Part shown: positions 8,388 to 17,012 of the stretch, in pieces
Numbering within the stretch: position 1 is the first letter of the stretch
Layout of the letters: every line of letters starts with the position of its first letter
Assembly: GCF_009755665.1 (NCBI RefSeq)
Contig: NZ_CP046622.1
Coordinates: 4,154,001 to 4,218,000 of the forward strand
Reading direction: 5' to 3'
Length of the DNA: 64,000 nucleotides
From: Variovorax paradoxus
Lineage (GTDB): Bacteria; Pseudomonadota; Gammaproteobacteria; Burkholderiales; Burkholderiaceae_C
Made by a program: the position numbers and the translations under genes
Notes under the pieces: generated by a model
Seen by the model: the letters and a program-made list of their open reading frames with translations, nothing else
What the model was told of the DNA's origin: nothing
Databases searched by the model: none

Positions 8388-9356
8388 TTACACCACACGC
8401 TTCTTCGCAGCGCCGGTCAGCGACGTGACGGACGGCACAATCCAGCGCCGGTCGTCAAGCAGCCGCCGAATGCTTTCGCGCAACCACCGATGCGCCGGAT
8501 CGACATGGTGGCGCGGGTGCCATGCCATGCGCAGCGGCTCCGAATGCACTGCGACGGGCAACTCGAAAATGCTGAGGCCCAGCGAACCGGCCATGCCCCG
8601 TGCGGTGCGCTCGGGAACGCTTGCAACAAGCTCGGTGCGCGAGGCGGCAATCAACGCCGAAAAGGTGCTTGGCACCAGCAACGCCAGTTGGCGCTGCAGA
8701 CCCAACTGGCCCAACGCCGTATCCACCGGCGACGGCTCGCCCTCGCGCGGCGTAACGCCAACGTGGCGTGCATCCGCATACCTTGCAGCCGTCATCGGCG
8801 TTTTCTTCAACCCCTTGAGCAGCGGATGCCCCGCGCGCACCGCGCCCACCAATGTTTGCTCTGACAGCACCTGGGTTTCGGTTTCAGGGTCGGTGCCTCT
8901 GAAGCTGCCCACGTCCAGGTCGATGCGGCCTTCGCGCAACGCGCCGGGGTCGGCGTAGGTTTCCGGCAGAAACTGGAGCGAGGCCAGCGGCATTTCCTCT
9001 TCCAGCGTCTGCGACACGCTGGCCCCGAACACCACGGCAATGCCTTCGGGTGCACGCACAACGAAGCGCCGCCGCACTGCCGCCAGGCTTTGTGCATCTG
9101 CCGGTGCGCGCAATGCCTGTGCTTGCGCGAGCAAGGTGCGCACTGGCTCTGCCAGCGAAAGGGCGCGCGGGGTGGGCACCAGCTTGCGGCCGGCGCGCAC
9201 CAGGATCGGATCGCCAAACGATTCGCGAATGCGTGCCAGGGTGTGGCTCATGGCAGGTGTGCTCAGGTGCATGCGCGCGGCGGCAGCCGTCACGCTGCCG
9301 GTGGACAGCAGTGCATCGAGCGCGGTCAACAGATTGAGGTCGTATGTGTTCGCCAT
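8388..9356 (-). CDS. LysR-type transcriptional regulator
   Basis: A 322-residue LysR-family regulator: N-terminal winged helix-turn-helix (about 1-65, with SVTAAAARMHLSTPAMSHTL as the recognition region) and a C-terminal effector-binding domain. The N-terminus resembles NodD/LinR-type members (DLNLLTALDALL). It is divergent from the DHA2-family exporter gene at 9443, with 86 AT-rich bases between, so it most likely controls that exporter and itself. The effector cannot be predicted. Confidence 0.85.
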   Translation of the reverse strand: MANTYDLNLLTALDALLSTGSVTAAAARMHLSTPAMSHTLARIRESFGDPILVRAGRKLVPTPRALSLAEPVRTLLAQAQALRAPADAQSLAAVRRRFVVRAPEGIAVVFGASVSQTLEEEMPLASLQFLPETYADPGALREGRIDLDVGSFRGTDPETETQVLSEQTLVGAVRAGHPLLKGLKKTPMTAARYADARHVGVTPREGEPSPVDTALGQLGLQRQLALLVPSTFSALIAASRTELVASVPERTARGMAGSLGLSIFELPVAVHSEPLRMAWHPRHHVDPAHRWLRESIRRLLDDRRWIVPSVTSLTGAAKKRVV

Positions 9357-9360
9357 ACGA

Positions 9361-9398
9361 AATCATATGTTCAATATGTTGCACTGTACAAAATGATT
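9361..9398. promoter_or_regulatory. Possible LysR operator in divergent promoter region
   Basis: AATCAT (9361-9366) and ATGATT (9393-9398) form an inverted repeat with a 26-base spacer in the AT-rich region between the LysR gene and the exporter gene. The location is right for a LysR binding site, but the arms are short and could be chance. Confidence 0.3.
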
Positions 9399-9442
9399 GT
9401 GGCTGCGGACACTTGCGCCCCCTCCCCTGACCGAACGGTTTC

Positions 9443-10936
9443 ATGAAAGCCCTGCGCACCTCTTCGCCCCTGCTGCCCTTTGCCATGCTCGTGCTGACGC
9501 TCGTCCTGGCGGCGCTCGACCAAACGATTCTTTCCACCGCGCTGCCCGTCATTTCACGCGAACTACCGGGCGCCTGGCCGCTGGCCTGGGTGTTCTCTGC
9601 CTACCTGCTGGCCGCGACGGTGGTCATTGCGCTGTATGGGCGCTTGGCCGACGTGCTGGGCAAAAAGCCGATGCTGCTGTTGGCAATCGGGCTGTTCCTG
9701 GCCGGGTCACTGGCCTGCGGGGCGAGCCAGGACGTGCAGCAACTGGTGCTTGCACGGACGCTGCAAGGTGCGGGCGGCGGTGGCTTGATGACGCTGGCCA
9801 TGCTGACGGTTCCCGACCTGTTCGCGCCAGAACAGCGTGGCCGCTACCAGGCGCTGCTGGGCGCGGCTTACGGCGTATCGACGATGTTCGGTCCGCTGAT
9901 TGGCGGCGCACTGGTTGAGCACCTGTCGTGGCATTGGGCTTTCTGGATGAACGTTCCGCCGGCGGCGCTGGCCTGGGGCGTGCTGGCATCGACGCTTCCA
10001 TCGAAGTCCTCCGCCGCGCAACCGCCAGCCACGCAAGAGCGGCAGCGCATGTCCATCGACTGGCTCGGCGCAGCGCTGCTCACGGCCGCTCTTGTTCTGC
10101 TTCTGCTGGCCACCCAGCAGGGGCAGCTGAATCTGCCAGAGCGCGTTTCGCTGTGGCTTCTGCTGGCGCTGGGAGCTATGTTCACGCTGGCTTTTGTCTG
10201 GCGTCAAAAGCGAGTTGCGCACCCCTTGCTGCCGCTGTCGCTGTTCGCGCGCCCCGCCTATGCGGCCGTCAGCTTCATCGGAACAGCGACCGGCGTTGCG
10301 CTCTACGCCGCTGTGGTGTTCCTGCCGCAGTACCTGCAAATTGGCTTGCATCTGTCGCCTACAGGCTCCGCATGGCACCTGCTGCCGTTGATGGCCGGCA
10401 TCACTCTGGCGGCCGTCACCAGCGGCAAGCTGCTGCGCGCACAGAGGCCGGCTGCTTCAATAGCGCGTGCGGCTTGCATGCTCATGCTGCTGTCCTTCGG
10501 CCTGATGGCGGGCGTGCTGCACTGGCTGCCCGCGAGGCCCTTGGCGTTGTCGGCCGCGCTGTTGCCGTTGGGGCTCGGGCTGGGGTTGCTCTTTCCTATC
10601 GTCACCGTGGTGGCACAGCGCGTTTCGCCGGCGCAGCACATGGGCATTGCCACAGCGGCGCCCGTCATGCTGCGCAGCCTTGGCGGCGCCGCGGGCGTGG
10701 CACTGCTGGCAGCACTGCTCGCGCACCTGATGAAGCGCGAACTTGCCGCACCGGGTGCACTGTCGCGCGGTGCGGCGGCAGACGCCGTGGCGGCCGCGCT
10801 GGCCCACGGGCTGCAATCGGTGTTTGGTTGCGCCGCAGCGGCCGTTCTTCTTGCGCTGGTTGCTACGAACTGGCTGGTGCAAAAACAACCGCGCGAAGGT
10901 CTTGCGAAAAACGGTCTTCTGAAAGCGACGCCGTAA
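9443..10936 (+). CDS. DHA2-family MFS drug exporter
   Basis: A 497-residue inner-membrane transporter of the major facilitator superfamily, drug:H+ antiporter-2 (14-helix, EmrB/QacA-like) group. The helix 1 signature LDQTILSTALPVI (about residues 28-40), the GRLADVLGKKP loop after helix 2, and a PGGGG-like motif C equivalent near VLARTLQGAGGGGL are visible. It would export a hydrophobic compound with proton influx. No partner membrane-fusion protein lies next to it. Divergent from and probably regulated by the LysR gene at 8388-9356. The substrate is unknown. Confidence 0.85.
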   Translation: MKALRTSSPLLPFAMLVLTLVLAALDQTILSTALPVISRELPGAWPLAWVFSAYLLAATVVIALYGRLADVLGKKPMLLLAIGLFLAGSLACGASQDVQQLVLARTLQGAGGGGLMTLAMLTVPDLFAPEQRGRYQALLGAAYGVSTMFGPLIGGALVEHLSWHWAFWMNVPPAALAWGVLASTLPSKSSAAQPPATQERQRMSIDWLGAALLTAALVLLLLATQQGQLNLPERVSLWLLLALGAMFTLAFVWRQKRVAHPLLPLSLFARPAYAAVSFIGTATGVALYAAVVFLPQYLQIGLHLSPTGSAWHLLPLMAGITLAAVTSGKLLRAQRPAASIARAACMLMLLSFGLMAGVLHWLPARPLALSAALLPLGLGLGLLFPIVTVVAQRVSPAQHMGIATAAPVMLRSLGGAAGVALLAALLAHLMKRELAAPGALSRGAAADAVAAALAHGLQSVFGCAAAAVLLALVATNWLVQKQPREGLAKNGLLKATP

Positions 10937-10984
10937 AGGCAGCTTCGATCTGGGCGTGCATCATCGGGACAGCGAACGCCCCGT

Positions 10985-12178
10985 CTACTGGCGCAGCACC
11001 CGCGCGGTGTGCCGCGCAATCACGGCCTCTTCATCGGTCTTGAACACCCAGGCGCTCACGGGACTCTCGGGCGTGGTCAGCCGCGTGGCGCCTTCGGCAT
11101 TGGCAGCCGCATCGACGTTCACGCCCAACCAGTCGCATTCTTCGAGAATGCGCTCGCGCAGCGCGGCGGCGTTTTCGCCGATACCACCGGTGAAGACGAT
11201 CGCATCGACACCGCGCAATGCCGCGGCAAGGCTGCCCATGTGCTGAAGCACCTGCTCCGCAAAGTGCGTGATGGCATCTGCGGCCTCTGGCGCCGTTGAA
11301 GCCTCGAGCTCGCGCATGTCGCTGGACACGGCTGAAAGGCCCAGCAGGCCCGACTCGCGGAACAGCAGCTTCTCCACCTCGTCCGCCGACATGCGGCGCG
11401 AGCGCATCAGGTACAGCACCACGGCCGCATCGAGCCGGCCGCAGCGCGTGCCCATGGTGAGGCCGTCGAGCGGAGAAAAGCTCATCGTGGTGGCCACCGA
11501 TCGACCTTGTGCCATGGCGCACATCGAAGCCCCGTTGCCCAGGTGCGCGACGATCACGCGCTGTTGTGCGAGCTGCGGCGCATGCTCGGCGAACTGCGCG
11601 ACGATGGATTCATAAGACAGCCCGTGAAAGCCGTAGCGGCGCACGCCCGCATCGTGCAGCGCGCGCGGCAGCGCGAAGCGGCGGTTTACATCGGGCTGCG
11701 TGGCGTGAAACGCGGTGTCGAAGCACAGCACCTGCGGCACGCCGTTGAAGGCCTGCATGGCGGCGCGTACGCCCGCAAGGTTGTGCGGCTGGTGCAGCGG
11801 TGCCAGCGGCTCCAGCGCGGCCAGTTCGGCAAGCACCGACTCCTTGGCGCGCACCGGCTCCATGAAGCTGCCGCCGCCATGCACGATGCGATGGCCCACC
11901 GCGGCAATGCGGCTGGCGTCGTGCTGACGAGCGTGCCACTCAAGCAGCGCAGCCAGCGCGCCCTTGTGCGAAGCCTGGCTGCCTTCGAGCGCGGCGTCGT
12001 GCAGCATGCCGCCGCTTGCATCGTGCACCCGCAGCCTGGGCTTGAGGCCAGCGCCAAGACCATCGGCCTGACCCGACCAACGTGCGACCGGGAGCGAGCC
12101 GTCGCCCTCGGCCGCGTCGAACAGCGCGACCTTGATCGATGACGAGCCGGCATTCAGCGTGAGCAGCGAATCGGTCAT
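10985..12178 (-). CDS. ackA: Acetate kinase
   Basis: A 397-residue acetate kinase converting acetyl phosphate and ADP to acetate and ATP, reversibly. The phosphate-binding start LNAGSSSIKV (about 7-16), the second signature GFHGLSYE (about 175-182), HLGNGASM and the C-terminal FTGGIGENA are all present, and length matches the family (about 400). The start at 12178 fits the conserved N-terminus; a longer upstream frame is not conserved. Convergent with the DHA2 exporter. The phosphotransacylase partner is at 3262-4218 instead of alongside, as it often is. Confidence 0.92.
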   Translation of the reverse strand: MTDSLLTLNAGSSSIKVALFDAAEGDGSLPVARWSGQADGLGAGLKPRLRVHDASGGMLHDAALEGSQASHKGALAALLEWHARQHDASRIAAVGHRIVHGGGSFMEPVRAKESVLAELAALEPLAPLHQPHNLAGVRAAMQAFNGVPQVLCFDTAFHATQPDVNRRFALPRALHDAGVRRYGFHGLSYESIVAQFAEHAPQLAQQRVIVAHLGNGASMCAMAQGRSVATTMSFSPLDGLTMGTRCGRLDAAVVLYLMRSRRMSADEVEKLLFRESGLLGLSAVSSDMRELEASTAPEAADAITHFAEQVLQHMGSLAAALRGVDAIVFTGGIGENAAALRERILEECDWLGVNVDAAANAEGATRLTTPESPVSAWVFKTDEEAVIARHTARVLRQ

Positions 12179-12231
12179 GAAAAAGAGTGTTGAGGCGGGC
12201 CCGTTTTCTCGGACGATCGTACAAGAAAGCC

Positions 12232-13134
12232 CTACGGCCTTGCAGGGGCCGGATACGCCTGCTGGATGAGCATGCGCAGGGTATCCGCAACGCCATGCCG
12301 GCCGCCGCGCCGCCACGCCAGGTGCAGCTCGACGTCGAAGCCGCCCGCATCCTGCAGCGGCCTGAACACCACGCCGGCATAGCGCAGCCTGTGCGCGGAG
12401 TGCGGCACCACCGCCACGCCCACGCCCGCGTCCACCAGCGACAGTATCGAGTGCGTGTGGCTCAGCGTTTGCACTACCTCGGGCGCAACGCCTTCGGCAC
12501 GCAGCCGCCCGGCCACCAGCTCGTAAAGGTAGCGCGACTCCGACGGGCAGAACTCGATGAAGGCCTGGCCTTCGAGCGCGCCCAGCGGTATCGATTCAAT
12601 CTGCGCCAGCGGGTGCTCCGCCGGTACGGCAAGCACAAAGGGCTCGCGGAATATGGCGGCCGATTCGGTAAAGCTGCGCGGCGCAAACGGGCGCACGATG
12701 CCCAGCTCGATGCGGTCGGCGCCAATGGCCTCGATCTGGTCGGCGGTCTGCATTTCGCGCAGCATCACCTGCACGTCGGGCAGCTGGGTCCGCACCGTGG
12801 CCAGCAGCTGCGGAAGCATGGTGAAGCTGGCCGCGGGAATGAACCCCATGGTCACGCTGCCGGCATCGGCGCGCATTGCGCGGCGCGCGGCCAGCGTGGC
12901 GGCCTGGCTGCGGCGCAAGATGTCTTCGGCCTCTCGCAGAAACACTTCGCCGGCGGGCGTGAGCCGCACGCTGCCGCCGGCCCGCTCGAGCAGCAGCACG
13001 CCCACTTCATGCTCCAGCAGCTGGATCTGCCGCGTGAGCGGCGGCTGCGTCATGTTCAGCGATGCGGCGGCGCGGCCGAAGTGCAGTTCGGTGGCAACGG
13101 CCACAAAGCAGCGGAGTTGGGTGAGCTGGAACAC
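12232..13134 (-). CDS. LysR-type transcriptional regulator (CatM/BenM-like)
   Basis: A 300-residue LysR regulator. The N-terminal helix-turn-helix has the HFGRAAASLNMTQPPLTRQI segment typical of the CatM/BenM/CbbR branch. The effector domain follows from about residue 90. It is divergent from the dihydrodipicolinate-synthase-family gene at 13244, with 109 bases between, and is the likely regulator of that gene and the downstream Bug receptor. Confidence 0.88.
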   Translation of the reverse strand: MFQLTQLRCFVAVATELHFGRAAASLNMTQPPLTRQIQLLEHEVGVLLLERAGGSVRLTPAGEVFLREAEDILRRSQAATLAARRAMRADAGSVTMGFIPAASFTMLPQLLATVRTQLPDVQVMLREMQTADQIEAIGADRIELGIVRPFAPRSFTESAAIFREPFVLAVPAEHPLAQIESIPLGALEGQAFIEFCPSESRYLYELVAGRLRAEGVAPEVVQTLSHTHSILSLVDAGVGVAVVPHSAHRLRYAGVVFRPLQDAGGFDVELHLAWRRGGRHGVADTLRMLIQQAYPAPARP

Positions 13135-13146
13135 GATTCAAATCTT

Positions 13147-13171
13147 GGATGGCGGCATCCCATGTATGGAT
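13147..13171. promoter_or_regulatory. Overlapping inverted repeats, possible LysR site
   Basis: Between the divergent LysR and aldolase genes, GGATG (13147-13151) pairs with CATCC (13156-13160), and ATCC (13157-13160) also pairs with GGAT (13168-13171) across seven bases, the T-N11-A geometry of LysR sites. The position is about 75-100 bases before the aldolase start. Confidence 0.35.
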
Positions 13172-13243
13172 TGGACGCTGTTGCCGGTGGCTCCTAGAGT
13201 AGCCGTTCTCCGCGCTCCATTCCTTTTCCATTCCTTATTCGAC

Positions 13244-14161
13244 ATGAGTTCTTTCCAAGGCCGCGCGTTGCGCGAGGCACTCAACGGCATCTCCGGCATT
13301 CTGGTAACGCCCTTCGACGCCAGCGACGCCATCAGCGTTGCACCGCTCAAGCCGGTGGTCGACCGCGCCGTGCAGGCCGGCGTGCATGTGCTGGTAGCCA
13401 ACGGCAACACCAGCGAGTTCTACGGCCTGCAGGCGCACGAGGCCGAGCGCATGGTGCATGCCACAGCCGAATGCATTGCGGGCCGCGTGCCCCTTTTGGC
13501 CGGCGTGGGCCGCAGCGTTCATGAAGCCTGCGCACTGGCGCGCGCCTCGCGCCAAGCCGGCGCCGACGCGCTGATGGTGCACCAGCCGCCCGACCCTTTT
13601 GTTGCGCCGCGCGGCGTGGTGGCGTACCTGCGAAAGATCGCGGATGCGGCCGACGGCTTGCCGATGGTGCTGTACCTGCGCAACGAGAACATCGGCCTGG
13701 CCGCCATCGAGGAGCTGTGCCGCATACCCGAGATCGTGGGCGTGAAGTGGGCCTCGCCCACGCCGCTGGTGCTGGCCGAGGCCATGCGCCGCACCGCCGA
13801 CCGCCAGCTGGCCTGGGTGGGCGGCCTGGCCGAGGTGTGGGCGCCGCCCTTCTACGCCGTGGGCGCGCGCGGGTTTACGTCGGGCCTCATCAACGTGCTG
13901 CCGGAGCGCTCGGTGGCCATCTACAACGCGCTCGAAGCGGCCGACCATGCGCTGGCCATGCGGCTCATCGGCGAGATGCTGCCCTTCGAAGAGCTTCGCG
14001 CGCAAGAGAACAACGGCACCAACGTGACCGTGGTGAAGACCGCGCTGCAGTTGATGGGCAACGACTGCGGCGCGACCCGCCCGCCATCGGCCTGGCCGTT
14101 GACGGACCACCAGCACCGGCAGTTGCATGCGCTCATGTCGGGCTGGAACCTGCTGCGCTGA
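13244..14161 (+). CDS. Dihydrodipicolinate synthase family lyase/aldolase
   Basis: A 305-residue class I lyase of the DapA/N-acetylneuraminate lyase family, a TIM barrel using a Schiff-base lysine. LYLRN carries the expected tyrosine and VGVKWASP the Schiff-base lysine. GNTSEFYGL sits where the GTTGE motif lies in DapA, so it is unlikely to be the lysine-biosynthesis enzyme and is more likely a sugar-acid dehydratase or aldolase (for example a 5-dehydro-4-deoxyglucarate dehydratase type). It is followed by a Bug-type receptor gene and faced by a LysR regulator, which suggests catabolism of an imported organic acid. The start at 13244 gives a conserved N-terminus; upstream frame overlaps the LysR gene and is rejected. 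Confidence 0.82.
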   Translation: MSSFQGRALREALNGISGILVTPFDASDAISVAPLKPVVDRAVQAGVHVLVANGNTSEFYGLQAHEAERMVHATAECIAGRVPLLAGVGRSVHEACALARASRQAGADALMVHQPPDPFVAPRGVVAYLRKIADAADGLPMVLYLRNENIGLAAIEELCRIPEIVGVKWASPTPLVLAEAMRRTADRQLAWVGGLAEVWAPPFYAVGARGFTSGLINVLPERSVAIYNALEAADHALAMRLIGEMLPFEELRAQENNGTNVTVVKTALQLMGNDCGATRPPSAWPLTDHQHRQLHALMSGWNLLR

Positions 14162-14233
14162 TCTCTTCGGGCAGTGCGCGCATTCGAAGTTGCCGCTCTC
14201 TTTTCTCTCTCCATAACTATTAAGGACAAACCA

Positions 14234-15193
14234 ATGAACCATCGCCGATCGCTCCTGGCACTTGCCATGCTTCTTCCGCTCTGCGGCGCCGCCAGCGCGC
14301 AGAACTTTCCCGCGCGGCCCATCACCATCGTGGTGGGCTCCAGCGCCGGCAGTGCCACCGACGGGTTGGCGCGCGCCATAGGGCTGGAGCTGACCAAGGA
14401 AACGGGCCAGCCCGTGATCGTCGACAACCGGGCCGGCGCGTTCGGCGGCATTGCGGCGCAGTTTGTCGCGCGTGCCCAGCCCGACGGCTACACGGTGTTC
14501 ATGACCACCAACACCACGCAATCGGCCAACCCGCATCTGCAGAAAAAGCTCTCGTACGACCCCATCAAGGACTTCGCGCCGGTGTCGCTCTTGACCAAGG
14601 GCTATCAGCTGCTGGTGGTGAACCCGCAGGTCAAGGCTAACAACGTGGCCGAACTGATTGCCGCCGCCAAGGCTGCGCCGGGCAAGCTCAACTACGGCTC
14701 GGGCAGTTCGTCCGCGCAAGTGGCCACCGAGCTGTTCCAGCAGATGACGGGCACCCGCTTCAACTACGTGCCCTACAAGGCCAACCCGCCGGCAGTGCTC
14801 GACCTGGTCGCGGGCCAAACCGACCTGATGATTGCCGACCTGGCCACCACCCTGCCCCACGTCAAGGCGGGCAAGCTGCGTGCACTGGGCGTGAGCAGCC
14901 CCAAGCGCCTGCCGCTGGTGCAGGGCGTTCCGGCCATTGCCGAATCATTGCCCGGCTACGAGTTCGGCTACTGGAACGCGCTCTACGCGCCCGCCGGGAC
15001 GCCGGCTCCGGTGGTGCAGCGGCTGAACGCTCTCATGCACCGCGCCATCGAAACGCCCGCTGTGCAAAAGCTGGTCGAGCAGGCCGGCATGGAAGCCGCG
15101 CTTTCCACGCCCGAAGAGCTGGCGCGGTTCCAGCTGGCCGAACTCAGCCGCTGGGGCCAGATCATCAAGACCGCGGGCATCGCCGCGGAGTAA
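14234..15193 (+). CDS. Bug-type tripartite tricarboxylate transporter receptor
   Basis: A 319-residue periplasmic binding protein of the Bug/TctC family, abundant in Bordetella, Cupriavidus and Variovorax. A signal peptide ends near residue 22 (AASA|QNF). The family pattern FPARPITIVVG and DNRAGAFGGIAAQ with YVPYKANPPAVLDLVAGQ is clear. AAGGAC lies seven bases before the start. No membrane components (TctA/TctB) are near, which is normal for orphan Bug proteins. It probably binds the carboxylic acid handled by the adjacent lyase, with which it is likely co-transcribed (72-base gap). Confidence 0.9.
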   Translation: MNHRRSLLALAMLLPLCGAASAQNFPARPITIVVGSSAGSATDGLARAIGLELTKETGQPVIVDNRAGAFGGIAAQFVARAQPDGYTVFMTTNTTQSANPHLQKKLSYDPIKDFAPVSLLTKGYQLLVVNPQVKANNVAELIAAAKAAPGKLNYGSGSSSAQVATELFQQMTGTRFNYVPYKANPPAVLDLVAGQTDLMIADLATTLPHVKAGKLRALGVSSPKRLPLVQGVPAIAESLPGYEFGYWNALYAPAGTPAPVVQRLNALMHRAIETPAVQKLVEQAGMEAALSTPEELARFQLAELSRWGQIIKTAGIAAE

Positions 15194-15207
15194 CCAGCGC
15201 TCGCTAA

Positions 15208-15759
15208 TCAGGCCGGCTGCTCCTGCAGCGGGCCTGTGTACTCGCCCCTGGCCGGATAGCTGTTCTTGATGACGAAATCCAGCGCCTGCACCATCTCCGC
15301 GAAGTTGGGGCGAACGAAAGGCATCGACTGCACCGAGAGGTAATAAACGGTGTTGTCGGGCCTGATGAGGAAAAGGCCCGGCTCTGAAAAAAGCGCCGGC
15401 TCCTCGATCCCGATGGACGTCTTGCCGCGAGATGCCGAAACGTAGAGGCCCCACTCCCTGGCCTTTGCGAGCGAAAGCCCGTAGCCGATTCGCAAGTTGG
15501 CTGCGCCGATTTTCTCGGCCATGGCGCGTGCGCGTTCTTCGCCGTCCGAGCTGATGGCGATGGTGCTGACGCCGCGCTCGGCGAATGACGGCGTCAGCCG
15601 CTCCAGCTCCTTCAGGTAGGTGGCGCAAATCGGGCAATGCAGGCCCCGGTAGAAGCACAGCAGCGTCATTCGTTCGGGTGCGTCGTCGGCCAGGCGAAAG
15701 GGGCCGCCGGCGAGCGTATCGAGCACGAGTTCCGGGGCTTGTTGGCGTGGCATCAGCAT
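15208..15759 (-). CDS. Peroxiredoxin-like AhpC/TSA-fold protein
   Basis: A 183-residue thioredoxin-fold protein of the AhpC/TSA superfamily. The active-site region FYRGLHCPICATYL (about 45-58) has two cysteines as CPIC where classical peroxiredoxins have PxxxTxxC, so it may act as a thiol oxidoreductase as much as a peroxidase. No signal peptide. AGGAAG lies seven bases before the start at 15759. It is divergent from an AraC-type regulator (45-base gap) and convergent with the Bug receptor gene. The AraC protein is the obvious candidate regulator. Confidence 0.78.
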   Translation of the reverse strand: MLMPRQQAPELVLDTLAGGPFRLADDAPERMTLLCFYRGLHCPICATYLKELERLTPSFAERGVSTIAISSDGEERARAMAEKIGAANLRIGYGLSLAKAREWGLYVSASRGKTSIGIEEPALFSEPGLFLIRPDNTVYYLSVQSMPFVRPNFAEMVQALDFVIKNSYPARGEYTGPLQEQPA

Positions 15760-15804
15760 CTGGGTCTTCCTTTGAGTTGGTTGCAAACGAGGCTCAAAGA
15801 TCGC

Positions 15805-16599
15805 ATGCTTGCGATCATGAAGAGTCCAGATTCCATGATTCAAAGTCCAAAGCCCGCCAAAGCGGACAGACTTGCGGCATTTATCGAAGTGTTCAAGCTG
15901 CGAGTCGCCGTGCTCGCCGAGCCTCACACGCGCGGACCGGTGTTGCTGCTCGCGGGCGCAGATGGCGAAGCCGGTGCCCGGGTGGTCTTTCGATTGCATG
16001 GCTCCAGCGCGTTGCCGCCTGATGTGCGTGTTGCGGCGCATGTCGATTTCGACAACGACACCAACCCGCTAATGAGCGCCATGCCCGACGAGATATCGGT
16101 GCCCCTGCAGGAGTCGCTCGCGCTGGAGGCCACCGCCAAGGCATTTCTTTCCGAGGCCATTGAAAGCCGCTGCGGCCGCAGCGCAGCCCTGAACCGGCTG
16201 GCCGAAGTGCTCATGCTGATGGTGCTGAGAAGCGCGATCGACACCGGTGCGCAGAAGCCGGGCCTGCTTGCCGGGCTTGCGCACCCCGCACTGCATCGCG
16301 CGCTGGTGTTGATTCACGAGGCGCCGTCGCGGCAATGGACGGTGGACGACCTGGCGGATCTAGCGGCCATGTCCAGGAGCGCATTCATGTCGGCGTTTCG
16401 CGCAACTGTTGGAATGACGCCGATGGCGTACCTGAGCTCCTGGCGGCTCACGCTGGCGCGCCGGCACCTGGCGGCCGGAGAGGCCGTGAAGTTGACTGCG
16501 CGGCGAGCCGGCTTTGGGAGCGCCGCGGCTTTTTCGAGGGCGTTCTCCAGGGCCTATGGGCACGCGCCGGCCGAACTGAAACGTGCCGCCTCCGCTTGA
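15805..16599 (+). CDS. AraC-type regulator with N-terminal cupin domain
   Basis: A 264-residue regulator. Residues about 20-150 resemble the AraC cupin_6 sensor domain; the C-terminal hundred residues hold two helix-turn-helix units (WTVDDLADLAAMSRSAFMSA and a second at LTARRAGFGSAAAFSRAF). Possible starts are 15805, 15817 and 15835; the first is used. It faces the peroxiredoxin-like gene across 45 bases. In this family such regulators commonly activate an adjacent oxidoreductase gene. Confidence 0.82.
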   Translation: MLAIMKSPDSMIQSPKPAKADRLAAFIEVFKLRVAVLAEPHTRGPVLLLAGADGEAGARVVFRLHGSSALPPDVRVAAHVDFDNDTNPLMSAMPDEISVPLQESLALEATAKAFLSEAIESRCGRSAALNRLAEVLMLMVLRSAIDTGAQKPGLLAGLAHPALHRALVLIHEAPSRQWTVDDLADLAAMSRSAFMSAFRATVGMTPMAYLSSWRLTLARRHLAAGEAVKLTARRAGFGSAAAFSRAFSRAYGHAPAELKRAASA

Positions 16600-16664
16600 C
16601 AATACCGCCGCATTCATCCAATACTCAACCCAACGGTTAACTGTTGGACGAGAGGACACCGCGC

Positions 16665-17012
16665 ATGAAATACCAGGGAAGCTGCCACTGCGGCCGCATC
16701 AAGTTCGAGGCCGAGGGCGAGATCACTTCGGCCCTGTCGTGCAATTGCTCCATGTGCCAGCGCAAGGGCACGCTGATGTGGTTTGTGCCGCGCGGCAACA
16801 TGCAATTGCTCACGCCCGAAGAAGACACCAGCGTCTACCTCTTCAACAAGCACGTGATCAAGCACCGCTTCTGCCCCGAGTGCGGCATTCATCCCTATGG
16901 TGAGGCCAAGGCTCCGTCGGGCGAGCCGATGGCGGCCATCAACCTCCGCTGCATCGAAGGCATCGACTTGCAGGCGATACCGGTCACGCAGTTCGACGGG
17001 CGATCGGTATAG
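16665..17012 (+). CDS. GFA-family zinc protein
   Basis: A 115-residue protein of the GFA family (glutathione-dependent formaldehyde-activating-like, CENP-V fold). The zinc-ligand cysteines are visible as CHC near residue 8, CNCSMC near 30 and CPEC near 75. The start at 16665 fits the conserved MKYQGSCHCG N-terminus. Family members bind zinc and often glutathione adducts, but few have a proven reaction. The last 29 bases overlap the 3' end of the opposing CFA-synthase gene. Confidence 0.85.
   Translation: MKYQGSCHCGRIKFEAEGEITSALSCNCSMCQRKGTLMWFVPRGNMQLLTPEEDTSVYLFNKHVIKHRFCPECGIHPYGEAKAPSGEPMAAINLRCIEGIDLQAIPVTQFDGRSV

Noticed and set aside
12557..13243. N-terminal extension of the lyase gene through the LysR gene
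   Set aside because: The added sequence has no conservation and overlaps an intact divergent regulator; the ATG at 13244 begins the family fold.
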